A stretch of 53,019 nucleotides of DNA from Clostridium guangxiense (GCF_021043395.1 NZ_JAJNKE010000018.1:20359-73377), one strand, 5' to 3'. Shown: positions 8,017 to 16,912, counted from the first letter of the stretch. The notes: a model not told the origin generated them from the letters alone. A program made the numbers and translations.

Positions 8017-9633
8017 TTATTTCTCATACATCTTTGAATAGTATTCGTCAAGCATTCTCTTAACAGAAAAATAATCTTTAGTAGATAAAATACTATTTTT
8101 CATCATTTCAATCCATTTATTTCTGTCTGAATAAAAAGTAGGAATTACTTTATTAGTTAGCACATCATACAATGCCTTTGAATCATGCTCGTCGATGAAC
8201 TTTATATCTTCAGATTCAACGCCGTCACCAAATTGCCATCCATTAATACCGTCTTTGCAAGCTTCAGGCCACCAGCCATCTAGAATACTTACATTGAGAA
8301 CACCATTCATAGCAGCTTTCATACCAGATGTACCACTAGCTTCTAGAGGTCTTCTTGGATTATTAAGCCATATATCAGAACCGTGAGTAAGCATTCTTCC
8401 AATTGTCATATCGTAATTTTGTAAGAATACAACTGAATTTGGATATTTCTTTGAGAATTTAACCAAATTTTCAACAATTTCCTTACCTACATCATCAAGT
8501 GGATGTGCTTTACCTGAAAATACTATTTGAATTTTTCCTTCTTTAAGCAGTGGATCAACTATATCGCTATTTGTAAATAATAAATCACTTCTCTTGTATG
8601 GAGCAGCACGTCTTGAAAAACCTATTAAGAGGGCATCTTTATCAAGTTTAACTCCATTTCTTTCATAGACAAAGTCTATTAGGGCCTCTTTATTTTTCAT
8701 ATGTTCATTCCATAAAGCTTCTTTATCGTCATTTTTAGCAGCAGAAATCATGTTTTCATCTACCCAAGTTGGAAGATGAATAGCATTTGTAATTCCTATT
8801 ATTTCAGATCTTCCATCAACATCTTTCCACATTTTGTTTGCAGTTTCTTTGTGAAGCTGAGCAACTGCATTTGAAATTTTTGAAAGTCTAAGGGCTCCTA
8901 CAGTCATGTTAAAAGGAGAACCTCCAAGAGACACTAGCTGTTCAATGGTTAAGCCGTTATTTGCTCCCATATACATTAATCTATCAATGGTATGTGATTC
9001 ATTTCCCTGAACTATAGGAGTATGAGTTGTAAATACAATTTCATTTTTTGATTTTTCTACAGCAGCATCAAAGGATAAGCCTGAATCCATTTTTTCTTTA
9101 ATTAACTCAAATCCGGCAAAAAGTGCATGACCTTCATTGAAATGGTACACATCGACATCTATCCCTAAAGCTCTCAAAGCTCTTATACCACCTATACCAA
9201 GAACCATTTCTTGAGCTATTCTTTCTTCTCCAAACCAACCATAAAGTTGTCCTGTTATCCAAGTATCTTCATTTTCAGGAAGGTCAGTATCGAGCAGATA
9301 AAGAGGAGCTGTACCAAATTTGTCAAGTAGCCATACTTTGCAGACTACATTTCTTTGACGAATTTTAACATTAACCTTTACGCCAGTATCTTTTAGAAAA
9401 TCATATTTGTAATTTTTATAGGAATCATAGGCTTTATCATCTTTATCTATATATTGGTCACTATAGCCTTGCTTCCATTTTAATCCTATACCTACCATAG
9501 GATAATTATAATCTTTTGCGCCTTTAATATAATCTCCAGCTAATATTCCAAGTCCACCTGCATAGGTTCTCATAGAAGTATCTACTGCATATTCCATACA
9601 AAAATAAGCTACTTTTGGTAAATTATTATTCAT
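8017..9633 (-). CDS. glgP: Alpha-glucan (glycogen/maltodextrin) phosphorylase, GT35
   Basis: The enzyme releases glucose-1-phosphate from alpha-1,4-glucans with inorganic phosphate and pyridoxal phosphate. EASGTSGMKAAMNG contains the likely PLP lysine, K439. The N-terminal YAGGLGILAGD segment is typical of the shorter phosphorylases that differ from the long E. coli MalP type. Its 538 residues make it compact for the superfamily, but both ends look complete. Its start lies 28 bases after the maltose phosphorylase stop, so the two are one operon. Substrate (glycogen or imported dextrin) is inferred from the neighbourhood. Confidence 0.88.
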   Translation of the reverse strand: MNNNLPKVAYFCMEYAVDTSMRTYAGGLGILAGDYIKGAKDYNYPMVGIGLKWKQGYSDQYIDKDDKAYDSYKNYKYDFLKDTGVKVNVKIRQRNVVCKVWLLDKFGTAPLYLLDTDLPENEDTWITGQLYGWFGEERIAQEMVLGIGGIRALRALGIDVDVYHFNEGHALFAGFELIKEKMDSGLSFDAAVEKSKNEIVFTTHTPIVQGNESHTIDRLMYMGANNGLTIEQLVSLGGSPFNMTVGALRLSKISNAVAQLHKETANKMWKDVDGRSEIIGITNAIHLPTWVDENMISAAKNDDKEALWNEHMKNKEALIDFVYERNGVKLDKDALLIGFSRRAAPYKRSDLLFTNSDIVDPLLKEGKIQIVFSGKAHPLDDVGKEIVENLVKFSKKYPNSVVFLQNYDMTIGRMLTHGSDIWLNNPRRPLEASGTSGMKAAMNGVLNVSILDGWWPEACKDGINGWQFGDGVESEDIKFIDEHDSKALYDVLTNKVIPTFYSDRNKWIEMMKNSILSTKDYFSVKRMLDEYYSKMYEK

Positions 9634-9661
9634 AATAAACTACACAACCTTTCTTAAATAA

Positions 9662-11962
9662 TTATAGATTAATAGTTAGAGTTTCATTTTCATTTAATGT
9701 AATATCTTTATCATTTATGATTAAAGAAAATTTTGTCCCTACCTGGTGTTCAATAGTTAAAATTGAGGTAGAAACAGAGACTTTTATAAGACTCTCTCTG
9801 AAAACTATTTTAAATGAATATTTATTCCATGCCTTTGGTATAAAAGGCTTTAAACTTAATTTGCCATTTTTAATTCTAAGTCCACCAAAACCATGTACTA
9901 TAGACATCCATGTACCAGCCATACTTGTGATATGAAGGCCATCATCAGTATCATTATTGTAATTATCAAGATCTAATCTTGCAGTTCTAAGATATAATTC
10001 ATATGCTTTATCTTCATAACCTATTTCAGCTGCAATGATGGAGTGAATACATGGAGATAAAGATGATTCATGAACAGTTCGTGGTTCATAAAAATCAAAA
10101 TTATGCTTTTTTACAGAATAATCAAATTCATCATTTAAAAAGTACAATCCTTGTAAAACATCAGCTTGTTTTATAAAGCATGATCTTAAAATTCTGTCCC
10201 AAGACCAATGCTGGTTCAATGGTAAATTTTTAGGATCAAGATTTTTTACGAGTATTTGTTCTTTATCAAGATATCCGTCCTGTTGAAGAAATACATCAAG
10301 TTCTTTACTATAAGGAAAGTACATTTTGTTTGTTATATCTTTCCACAAATTTATTTCTTCTTCATTTAGGTTAAGTTTCTTTTTTAAATCTTCATACTTA
10401 TTTGAAAATTTTTCTTTTACAATATTTATTGCTTCCATTGTGTATCTAATATTCCATGAAGCCATAGTGTTGGTGTACCAATTGTTATTAACGTTGTTTT
10501 CATATTCATTTGGACCTGTTACGCCAAGTATCATATATTTATCTTTAAATTTATTATAATTAGCTCTCGAAGCCCAGAAGCGGCTTGTCTCAACTAAAAC
10601 ATCTAAGCCATATTCTGAAAGATAAGCCTCATCGCCTGTATATCTTACATAATTATATATTGCAAATGAAATTGCAGCATTCCTGTGAATTTCTTCGAAG
10701 GTTATTTCCCATTCATTATGGCATTCTTCACCATTCATTGTTACCATTGGATATAGAGCACCTTTTAATCCTAACTTTGCAGCATTTTCTTTTGCTTTTT
10801 CTAGTTGATTATAGCGGTATATTAGTAAGTTCTTTGCTATGTATTCTTCGCGTGTGCTAAGATAAAATGGAATACAATACGCTTCAGTATCCCAATACGT
10901 GCTTCCACCATATTTTTCTCCTGTAAATCCTTTTGGTCCTATGTTGAGCCTTGAATCATCGCCTGTGTAGGTTTGATTAAGCTGAAAAATATTAAATCTT
11001 ATGGCTTGCTGTGCAGAAGGATCACCTTCAATTATTATATCACTGTTATTCCAAATTTTTACCCATTTGCAAGAACTTTCATTTAAAAGCTTTTCAAAGC
11101 CTATGTGTTTTGCTTCACTTATAATTGAATAAGCCTTGTCTACAAGTTCTTCTTTTTTGTAATATCTATTAGTTACAACACTGATATACTTAAAAAGTGT
11201 AACGGTGCTTTGTCTTTTTGCTTTGACTAATAAATTATTACCTACATATTTTTCGTGGTTCTGCAGCTCAGAAATTAGTTTGACAGGAGTATCATCAATA
11301 TACACACTATAATTCATAGCTGTCGTAACTACAAAATCTAGCTTTTTCGTTTTTAGAGAAAGGTGAGAAGAAATATTATCTACGCTTCTATCAACTTCAT
11401 CCCAAAATTTTTCATCATAGTTTGAGTCTTCGTTTTGAACATCTCCATTTAAATATGGATTAAAGATTATCTCACAATCATTATCTAGCGGTGTTATGCT
11501 GTAGGATATGGCTGCGAGTTCTGTTTTTACCATACTAAGAAATCTTTTTACTTCAACTTTGTATTTGTAGTTTGAATTATCTTCTACTATAAAGCTCCTT
11601 GTTAAATAGCCTTCTTTCATGTTAAGAATACGTTTAAATTCAGAAACCTTTAGTTTTGATAAATCCAAATTTGTTTCATTAAGTTTAACTTTAATTCCAA
11701 TAAAATCTGTAGCATTTATTACTTTAGCAAAGTATTCAGGATAACCGTTTTTCCACCAGCCGACTCTTGTTTTGTCAGGATAATATATTCCAGCAATATA
11801 TGTTCCTTTTAGAGAATCGCCGCTAAAATCTTCTTCAAAATTCCCGCGAAGCCCCATTTTACCATTACCTATGCTCATTATGCTTTCATATATTTTATTG
11901 TTGCCAAGGTGTAAGCCATCTTCGATTATATTCCACTCATCTACTTTTACGTAATTACCCAT
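9662..11962 (-). CDS. mapA: Maltose phosphorylase family protein (GH65)
   Basis: This GH65 phosphorylase would convert maltose plus phosphate to beta-glucose-1-phosphate and glucose in the cytoplasm. The family motif GPNEYENNVNN carries the general acid, E486. KYGGSTYWDTEAYCIPFYL and HESSLSPCIHS are the other hallmark segments. Length of 766 aa is typical. No signal peptide is seen. Kojibiose and trehalose phosphorylases share these motifs; maltose is favoured by the starch-utilisation context. A beta-phosphoglucomutase, the usual partner, is not in the window. Transcription probably starts at the promoter with LacI-type operator at 12004-12051. Confidence 0.85.
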   Translation of the reverse strand: MGNYVKVDEWNIIEDGLHLGNNKIYESIMSIGNGKMGLRGNFEEDFSGDSLKGTYIAGIYYPDKTRVGWWKNGYPEYFAKVINATDFIGIKVKLNETNLDLSKLKVSEFKRILNMKEGYLTRSFIVEDNSNYKYKVEVKRFLSMVKTELAAISYSITPLDNDCEIIFNPYLNGDVQNEDSNYDEKFWDEVDRSVDNISSHLSLKTKKLDFVVTTAMNYSVYIDDTPVKLISELQNHEKYVGNNLLVKAKRQSTVTLFKYISVVTNRYYKKEELVDKAYSIISEAKHIGFEKLLNESSCKWVKIWNNSDIIIEGDPSAQQAIRFNIFQLNQTYTGDDSRLNIGPKGFTGEKYGGSTYWDTEAYCIPFYLSTREEYIAKNLLIYRYNQLEKAKENAAKLGLKGALYPMVTMNGEECHNEWEITFEEIHRNAAISFAIYNYVRYTGDEAYLSEYGLDVLVETSRFWASRANYNKFKDKYMILGVTGPNEYENNVNNNWYTNTMASWNIRYTMEAINIVKEKFSNKYEDLKKKLNLNEEEINLWKDITNKMYFPYSKELDVFLQQDGYLDKEQILVKNLDPKNLPLNQHWSWDRILRSCFIKQADVLQGLYFLNDEFDYSVKKHNFDFYEPRTVHESSLSPCIHSIIAAEIGYEDKAYELYLRTARLDLDNYNNDTDDGLHITSMAGTWMSIVHGFGGLRIKNGKLSLKPFIPKAWNKYSFKIVFRESLIKVSVSTSILTIEHQVGTKFSLIINDKDITLNENETLTINL

Positions 11963-12003
11963 TTATTCACCTTCTTTGAAATAGTTATTTAAATTATAAT
12001 TAA

Positions 12004-12051
12004 TGCAAGCGGTTGCACTTATACTATATCATTATTTTGCAATTACTTCAA
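12004..12051 (-). promoter_or_regulatory. Sigma-A promoter with LacI/MalR-type operator for mapA-glgP
   Basis: Read on the minus strand, TTGAAG (12051-12046) and TATAGT (12028-12023) are separated by exactly 17 bases. Directly downstream is the palindrome TGCAACCGCTTGCA (12017-12004), which matches the GCAA-CG-TTGC core bound by LacI-family regulators. Its position over the start site implies repression, presumably relieved by maltodextrin. No LacI-family gene is present in this window. Confidence 0.75.
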
Positions 12052-12084
12052 GAGAAATATTACTAATAAATTTTATTTTAATGA

Positions 12085-12131
12085 AAGTATGTATAAAATA
12101 AAATTCCAGAGGGCTTTTATCCTCTGGAATT
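12085..12131 (-). terminator. Terminator downstream of the LysM-SleB gene
   Basis: AATTCCAGAGG (12102-12112) and CCTCTGGAATT (12121-12131) form a perfect 11-bp stem with an 8-base loop. On the minus strand it is followed by a T-rich tract (TTTTATTTTATAC), so it should stop transcripts coming from 13166 toward 12408. Confidence 0.75.
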
Positions 12132-12203
12132 AGCTGTGTTAAACGTTTATTTTTAAGACTATAAATTGTGCAATTATATTTGTAAACTAGAAAAAAACAT
12201 CTA

Positions 12204-12303
12204 TAGTGAAACTAGCTTAACTACAAACTATATATACACCATAATCCCTTGAAAATTGGTATTTTGGTACATATATAGTTTGAGTTTTACAGTAGTTTCA
12301 CTA
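12204..12303. repeat. Two-stem inverted repeat
   Basis: TAGTGAAACTA (12204-12214) pairs with TAGTTTCACTA (12293-12303). Inside it AAACTATATAT (from 12225) pairs with ATATATAGTTT (ending 12282). The two stems are separated by unpaired stretches, giving a hairpin with an internal loop. It abuts the R3 element at 12307. I do not recognise it; no coding potential is seen. Confidence 0.6.
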
Positions 12304-12306
12304 AAG

Positions 12307-12400
12307 GGTTACCGTACCGAAACTTAAGTTATGCATGTTTCAAAACGCCATGTTCTGGGCATTATGAGACATGTATAACTTAATAGTTGAGTCGATAACC
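12307..12400. repeat. R3 structured hairpin, copy A
   Basis: Stems GGTTA/TAACC, AAGTTAT/ATAACTT and CATGTTTC/GAGACATG enclose the loop segment TGTTCTGGGCATT. The unpaired stretches CCGAAACTT and AATAGTTGAG agree with copy B at 27310-27405 while the paired bases differ. It lies just after the stop of the LysM-SleB gene. The functional strand is unknown. Confidence 0.6.
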
Positions 12401-12407
12401 ATATATA

Positions 12408-13166
12408 TTAGAATGCAAATATTAAATTCCCTGAGATTAAGGATACTGGTTTTGATCTAAGCCATGTATTTGTTGCAGTATTATCATAGAAGTATAAAGC
12501 TCCATTTGTTGGATCAGCGCCTCTAAGAGCTTCTTTTGCGGCATTTAGTGAATCTGTAGTTGCAGACTTGTTTATCATTCCATTTGCAACTGGAGTAAAT
12601 TGATAGTATCCATATTGAGTATCATAGATAACTTTTGTAATAGTATTTGGGAAGGTGCCACTTTTAACTCTATTGACTATTACTGCTCCTACTGCTTTCA
12701 TTGCAGTATAGCTTTCACCACCGGCTTCTGCATTTATAAGTCTTGCAAGCAAATCAACTTCGGAACTTGTACATGAGATTACATAAGGTGATACTGAAAC
12801 TTGTGAACTACTTCTAGCAGGAATAGCTAAGGCTTGTCCAACATAAATGTAATCTGACCATATATTATTTGCCCATCTAAGATTATTTAAGGTTACACCA
12901 AATTTATGTGCTATAAGGTATAGAGAATCTCCACTTTTAACTGTATAAACGGTATCCGGAACCTTGATAGTTTGTCCAGGATATATTGTGCTGCTAGCTA
13001 AATTATTAGAACCAATTAGGTAATTTGTGTTTGTACTGTAGCTTCTGCTTATGGTGTAAAGAGAATCTCCACTTTTAACACTGTAAGTTGCAGCATGTAC
13101 ATTGCTTGAATTTGCTCCGGCTATGGCTATAAAAGCACCAATAGCTAAAAATTTTAATTTATTCAT
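12408..13166 (-). CDS. LysM domain cell-wall hydrolase, SleB/CwlJ type (Hydrolase_2)
   Basis: This is a secreted peptidoglycan hydrolase. Residues 1-25 are a signal peptide ending NVHA. Two LysM repeats at about 27-70 and 73-116 (each with VKSGDSLY) bind glycan strands. The C-terminal SleB/CwlJ domain covers about 137-252, with the expected catalytic glutamate E147 in NAEAGGE and the YQFTPV and AAKEALRG segments. SleB-like enzymes act as lytic transglycosylases on spore cortex or vegetative wall. The c-di-AMP riboswitch in its leader points to control by turgor and potassium signalling rather than germination only. A strong ribosome site (GAAGGAGGATAC) precedes the ATG. Confidence 0.9.
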   Translation of the reverse strand: MNKLKFLAIGAFIAIAGANSSNVHAATYSVKSGDSLYTISRSYSTNTNYLIGSNNLASSTIYPGQTIKVPDTVYTVKSGDSLYLIAHKFGVTLNNLRWANNIWSDYIYVGQALAIPARSSSQVSVSPYVISCTSSEVDLLARLINAEAGGESYTAMKAVGAVIVNRVKSGTFPNTITKVIYDTQYGYYQFTPVANGMINKSATTDSLNAAKEALRGADPTNGALYFYDNTATNTWLRSKPVSLISGNLIFAF

Positions 13167-13184
13167 AAGTATCCTCCTTCTATT

Positions 13185-13359
13185 TTGCCTCCGAGGTTAG
13201 CTTGCGGGTTCGGGTTGAAGGCACCCTACCTTTAGGAACATATAGTTAAATAATAAGAAAACTTTTGAAATTTTCTTATTGACTATTAGTTTATTGTATA
13301 TTGTTCTAAAGGATTCACCCAAATGTGATCCCCCGTACTTCGTTTAGAAGATTCGGCAA
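13185..13359 (-). promoter_or_regulatory. c-di-AMP riboswitch (ydaO/yuaA class)
   Basis: Read on the minus strand the leader has the conserved blocks of this class in order: ACGGGGGATCACA, GGGTGAATCC, GGTAGGGTGCC, CCGAACCCG and AGCTAACCTCG. The closing helix TTGCC/GGCAA joins 13359-13355 to 13185-13189. A variable AT-rich hairpin (AAGAAAA...TTTTCTT) sits in the usual place. It ends about 20 bases before the start codon of the LysM-SleB gene. Riboswitches of this class normally switch the gene off when c-di-AMP is high; that mode is inferred here. Confidence 0.93.
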
Positions 13360-13514
13360 GTATAGTTGACATTCTAACATATACTTTGTGGTAAAACTAT
13401 GGAGTATTTATGGTAAATAAGTAAATACATTTTTAAAACAACAAAAATATAGATTAATTTCATTTGATTTTATATACTTATTTTCCTATTAATTCAAGTA
13501 AAATTTTCTTTTTC

Positions 13515-13543
13515 TTGCACAGTAGAAATAAATACTCTAAAAT
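13515..13543 (+). promoter_or_regulatory. Promoter of the AlaX-like gene
   Basis: TTGCAC (13515-13520), a 17-base spacer and TAAAAT (13538-13543) form a good sigma-A promoter 36 bases before the start codon. The rest of 13360-13514, between it and the riboswitch, is AT-rich with nothing further recognised. Confidence 0.6.
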
Positions 13544-13578
13544 GGTATTAATAAAGAAAATGTTTTGGAGATGATTTT

Positions 13579-14745
13579 ATGACTGAAAAAATGTTTTATG
13601 ATGATCCTTACGTGTGTGAGGGAGAAGGAAGGATATTAGACATAATAGAAAAAAATAATAAGTATGAAGTTGTTTTGGATAAAACACCTTTTTACCCTGA
13701 AGGTGGTGGTCAACCTTGTGATTTAGGTACTATAAATGGAATGCCAGTTGAATATGTTCGCGAAAAGGATGATGTAATTTATCATGTTATGAATACAAAA
13801 CCTGATGGCGAAATAGCAAAATGTAAGGTCGATTTTCTTAGGAGAAGAGATAATATACAACAGCATACAGGAGAACATCTTTTATCTGCAGCATTTTTTA
13901 AATTGTATAAGGGAGTTAACTGTGGCTTTCATATGGGCGAAGATTACATAACAATTGATATAGACATGGAAGAAGTAAATGAATCTATGGTTCAAAAGGT
14001 TGAAGAAGAAGTAAATAATTATATTTATATGAATGTACCTACAAAAACTTATTTTATGAGCAAGGATGAGGCGAAAAAACTTCCTCTTAGAAAAGCTATA
14101 AAAGCAGAGGGTAGGATAAGAATAGTTCAGCTTGGTGATGTTGATTACAGTGCATGTTGTGGAACACATGTTGTTAGAACAGGTGAAGTAGGAATAGTAA
14201 AAGTATTAAAAACAGAAAAGTATAAAGGAATGACAAGAGTTTATTTCAAATGTGGAGAAAGAGCGCTTAAACACGTTATGAAGGAACACGACATAATAAG
14301 TAAGCTTCAAAAGTTATTTTCGACAGAGGAAGATAAACTAGTAGATAGAGTGAATTCTCAAAATGAAGAGATCATGAACCTTAGAAAAGAAGTTTCTGAG
14401 TATAAAAAAAATGAAGCTAAAATAGAATCAGAAAAGCTTTTAAAATCTTCACATTCAAAACTTATATCGGCACATTATGAAGATAGGGATTTTGATTTTA
14501 TAGAGAGTATATATGATTGTTTAAAGGATGAAGAAGCAGTTGTCATATTGACATCAGGTAAAGACAACAGAATTATTTTTGCACAAAATGCTATTGATAG
14601 TGTACAGTGTGGAAAAATATTCAAAGAAAATATAAAAGGATTTAATGGTAGAGGTGGTGGAAGTCCTAAGAGGGCACAAGCAGCTTTTTCAAATAAAGAA
14701 GATTTAAGTAGGTTCGTAGAATTCTTAAAGGAAAAGGCAATATAG
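13579..14745 (+). CDS. Alanyl-tRNA editing protein, AlaX-L type
   Basis: This is a free-standing trans-editing protein that should hydrolyse Ser-tRNA(Ala) or Gly-tRNA(Ala). The protein resembles the C-terminal half of AlaRS without the aminoacylation domain. The N-terminal part (1-90) is the beta-barrel region. The second-additional (SAD) domain carries the zinc motif H96-x3-H100 and C193-x3-H197. A coiled-coil stretch at about 240-290 leads to a DHHA1 domain ending in GGGGSPKRAQA. At 388 aa it is the long (AlaX-L) form. A GGAGATG-type ribosome site precedes the ATG. It is probably co-transcribed with the YjbQ gene 73 bases on. Confidence 0.88.
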   Translation: MTEKMFYDDPYVCEGEGRILDIIEKNNKYEVVLDKTPFYPEGGGQPCDLGTINGMPVEYVREKDDVIYHVMNTKPDGEIAKCKVDFLRRRDNIQQHTGEHLLSAAFFKLYKGVNCGFHMGEDYITIDIDMEEVNESMVQKVEEEVNNYIYMNVPTKTYFMSKDEAKKLPLRKAIKAEGRIRIVQLGDVDYSACCGTHVVRTGEVGIVKVLKTEKYKGMTRVYFKCGERALKHVMKEHDIISKLQKLFSTEEDKLVDRVNSQNEEIMNLRKEVSEYKKNEAKIESEKLLKSSHSKLISAHYEDRDFDFIESIYDCLKDEEAVVILTSGKDNRIIFAQNAIDSVQCGKIFKENIKGFNGRGGGSPKRAQAAFSNKEDLSRFVEFLKEKAI

Positions 14746-14818
14746 GAGAAATAGTGCTTTGAAACATTAAAAAGATAAATCATAAATCTAAGGGTTATTG
14801 AATATGGAGGTATGTTGT

Positions 14819-15232
14819 ATGAATAATTTATTTGAGTATTCATTAAAAACTTATAAAAATGAAGAGTTTTTAGACATAACTGACTTGGTTAGAAAATCGT
14901 TAAAGGAAAGTAAAGTACAAAATGGCACTTTGACTGTATTTTGTCCACATACTACGGCGGGAATTACTATAAATGAAAATACAGATCCAGATGTTGCTAG
15001 TGATATAATACAAACTTTGAATAAGGTTTTTCCAATAGATTGGAATTATAAGCATGCAGAAGGAAATTCGCATGCACATATAAAGTCATCACTTATGGGA
15101 GCAAGTTGCACAGTAATTGTTGAAGATGGAAAGCTTAAACTTGGAATATGGCAAGGAATATATTTTACAGAGTTTGATGGACCAAGAAATAGAAATGTAT
15201 ACGTGAAAATAGTCCCTGATAATCAAAACTAA
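14819..15232 (+). CDS. YjbQ/UPF0047 family protein
   Basis: This is a small cytoplasmic protein of about 137 aa. It carries the family signature CPHTTAGITINE, the central GNSHAHIKSSL and the C-terminal LGIWQGIYFTEFDGPR. The conserved histidines suggest metal binding. Members have been reported with weak thiamine-phosphate synthase activity; the physiological role is unclear. The ATG at 14819 is chosen because GGAGG at 14806-14810 lies eight bases upstream; an in-frame ATG at 14798 has no site. A terminator starts at the stop codon. Confidence 0.88.
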   Translation: MNNLFEYSLKTYKNEEFLDITDLVRKSLKESKVQNGTLTVFCPHTTAGITINENTDPDVASDIIQTLNKVFPIDWNYKHAEGNSHAHIKSSLMGASCTVIVEDGKLKLGIWQGIYFTEFDGPRNRNVYVKIVPDNQN

Positions 15233-15259
15233 AATTCCGTAGGTACGGAGGAATTTTTT
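15232..15259 (+). terminator. Terminator after the YjbQ-family gene
   Basis: AAATTCC (15232-15238) pairs with GGAATTT (15250-15256), with CCGT/ACGG as an inner alternative. A T-run follows. It begins within the stop codon. Confidence 0.7.
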
Positions 15260-15284
15260 CCTTTAACTACCGTGGAAGCGAAGT

Positions 15285-15540
15285 AATAATGCTGAAGGAA
15301 CGATTTAAAAAATTCTAATAAATCTTAGTAAAAAAATCATAAAATACTTAGATAATTCAATCTATCTGAACGTTTAGTGAGTATAAACATACGCGGGGTT
15401 TGGGCTCTGCCCATTATCATTCTAGAACTCAAAGCAACCACTTTTTTTAAATAACCACTTAGATTTATAGAATTTATTATTGAAAGTGCTTTTATCTTAT
15501 TCTAGAAAGATAATGGGCTTACGCCCAAACCCCGCATATG
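15285..15540. repeat. R2 foldback element carrying two R1 boxes
   Basis: GCGAAGTAATAATGCTGAAGG, AAATCTTAG and CTTAGATAATTCAATC match the left arm and centre of the R2 element at 32928-33132. CTTAGATTTATAGAATTTA (from 15458) matches its right arm. A minus-oriented R1 box (15392-15427, stem GGGC-TCT-GCCC) interrupts the middle. A plus-oriented R1 box (15500-15540, stem GGGC-TTAC-GCCC) forms the right end. The two R1 boxes are inverted relative to each other. It occupies nearly the whole gap between the convergent YjbQ and TcdA genes. Confidence 0.7.
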
Positions 15541-15559
15541 TGTATGTGACAAAGCATTG

Positions 15560-16333
15560 TTATTTCACTTTGTTATCATTGTATCCTATTATGTCTTTTA
15601 TAACTTCTCCTCCAATTATCATTCCTGCAACAGGAGGAACAAAGGATATACTTGCCGGGATTTGACGCTTTGCAGTGCATTTTCTTGAACCGTTTGTGCA
15701 TACACAGCCTTCTTTACAAGTTATGACTTCACCTATCTTAGGCTTTTTAGGCATTTCTTCAGAATAAAGCACCTTAAGAGATTCTACACCTCTCTTTTTT
15801 AGTTCATGGCGCATTACTTTAGCAAGTGGGCAAATTTTAGTTTTGTATATATCTGAAATTTTAAATTGAGTAGGATCTAATTTATTGCCTGTTCCCATAC
15901 AGCTTATTATGTTTATATTATGTTCTTTGCACCACAATATAACTGAAATTTTTGATGAAACAGTATCTATAGCATCTATTACATAATCAGTATCTTCAGG
16001 TATTATTTCATGTATATTTTCTTCAGTTATAAATGTTTGATATGTATTCACTTCACAATGAGGATTTATGCTTAAAATTCTCTCTTTCATTACTTCAACT
16101 TTAGGTTTAGCTATAGTTTTAAAAGTTGCATGAATTTGCCTGTTAAGATTAGTTAAACAAACAGTATCATCATCTACAAGAATTAAAGTACCAATGCCTG
16201 ATCTCGTAAGGGCTTCAACAGCATAGCTTCCAACTCCACCTATACCTAAAATTACAACCTTGCTTTTGTATAATTTTTCTAGATTATCTTTTCCAATTAA
16301 TAATTCTGTTCTTGATAATGAATGTTGACGCAT
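15560..16333 (-). CDS. tcdA: tRNA threonylcarbamoyladenosine dehydratase (TcdA/CsdL), E1-like
   Basis: This ATP-dependent ThiF/MoeB/E1-like enzyme probably cyclises t6A37 of tRNAs to ct6A. The nucleotide-binding motif GIGGVGS is at about residues 30-36, and LTNLNRQIHAT supplies the conserved Asn/Arg/Gln. RSGIGTLILVDDD and DYVIDAIDTVS are standard TcdA segments. The C-terminal part contains cysteines (CKEGCVC, CTAKRQ) that may bind metal. Length of 257 aa is normal. A ThiF- or HesA-like role is the main alternative, but neither thiamine nor molybdopterin genes are near. Confidence 0.85.
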   Translation of the reverse strand: MRQHSLSRTELLIGKDNLEKLYKSKVVILGIGGVGSYAVEALTRSGIGTLILVDDDTVCLTNLNRQIHATFKTIAKPKVEVMKERILSINPHCEVNTYQTFITEENIHEIIPEDTDYVIDAIDTVSSKISVILWCKEHNINIISCMGTGNKLDPTQFKISDIYKTKICPLAKVMRHELKKRGVESLKVLYSEEMPKKPKIGEVITCKEGCVCTNGSRKCTAKRQIPASISFVPPVAGMIIGGEVIKDIIGYNDNKVK

Positions 16334-16426
16334 TTATTTATAGCTCCTTATATTAAAAATTATAGATATAGAATAACATTAAAAATAAATAACTTCAACC
16401 AAAAGTGTATTTGTATATTTTTTATT

Positions 16427-16801
16427 ATTTGTTCTTAAGATAACTGGTTCAGTAGCTAAGTTTGCATTAGTTCTTGCAATTACAGTTATTGCGCAGATAA
16501 TATTAGATCCAATTTGTCGAGTTTTTGCAGATTGGTTTGATGGAAAAAAATAATGATTTTATTAGATATTTTAAATGGACTTATAGTTCTAGCTATAGGA
16601 ATTGTTTATAAAATAAATGGCATACTTCCAATGTCTTATATTTATTTTTCAGCTGTAGTATTATCAGTAATTTCTTTATTATATAGTTTTACCGGTTCTG
16701 AAGTGTTTCTAGGTATTATAGAAGAAGACAGGCTTTTAAGAGCAAATTGAATTAGCTTTTTTATTTCAGCATTATTTAATATAATTATTGATAAAAAGTA
16801 A
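16427..16801 (+). pseudogene. Decayed duplicate of the MFS transporter next door
   Basis: Translated in two frames this stretch matches the first third of the intact transporter at 16913-18202. ITGSVAKFALVLA and CRVFADWFDGKK correspond to VTGSAAKFASVMA and CGVFADWFNRKK. One A is missing from the A-run near 16546-16553, shifting the frame. The 65-codon open stretch from 16553 is the shifted continuation and ends in RLLRAN and a stop, where the intact gene has LLRANSVN. The following SFFISALF piece resembles SFFLSAVI about 40 codons later in the intact gene, so there is also an internal deletion. No start codon or complete 5' end remains. Confidence 0.85.
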
Positions 16802-16912
16802 GGAGTAATAGTATTTTGTAATACAATTCAATTATTTACATATTAATACTTTTATGATAATATATATTATAAAGTAAAAAAATATATATACAATGGAAAT
16901 TGGGTGTCAATT

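Noticed and set aside
13185-13359. tRNA-like GGTTCG-type motif in the leader of the wall hydrolase gene
   Set aside because: On the minus strand this block is the CCGAACCCG element of the c-di-AMP riboswitch; there is no cloverleaf.
16553-16750. Independent 65-aa membrane protein
   Set aside because: It aligns with a segment of the adjacent MFS transporter and continues a frame broken at an A-run, so it is part of a pseudogene.
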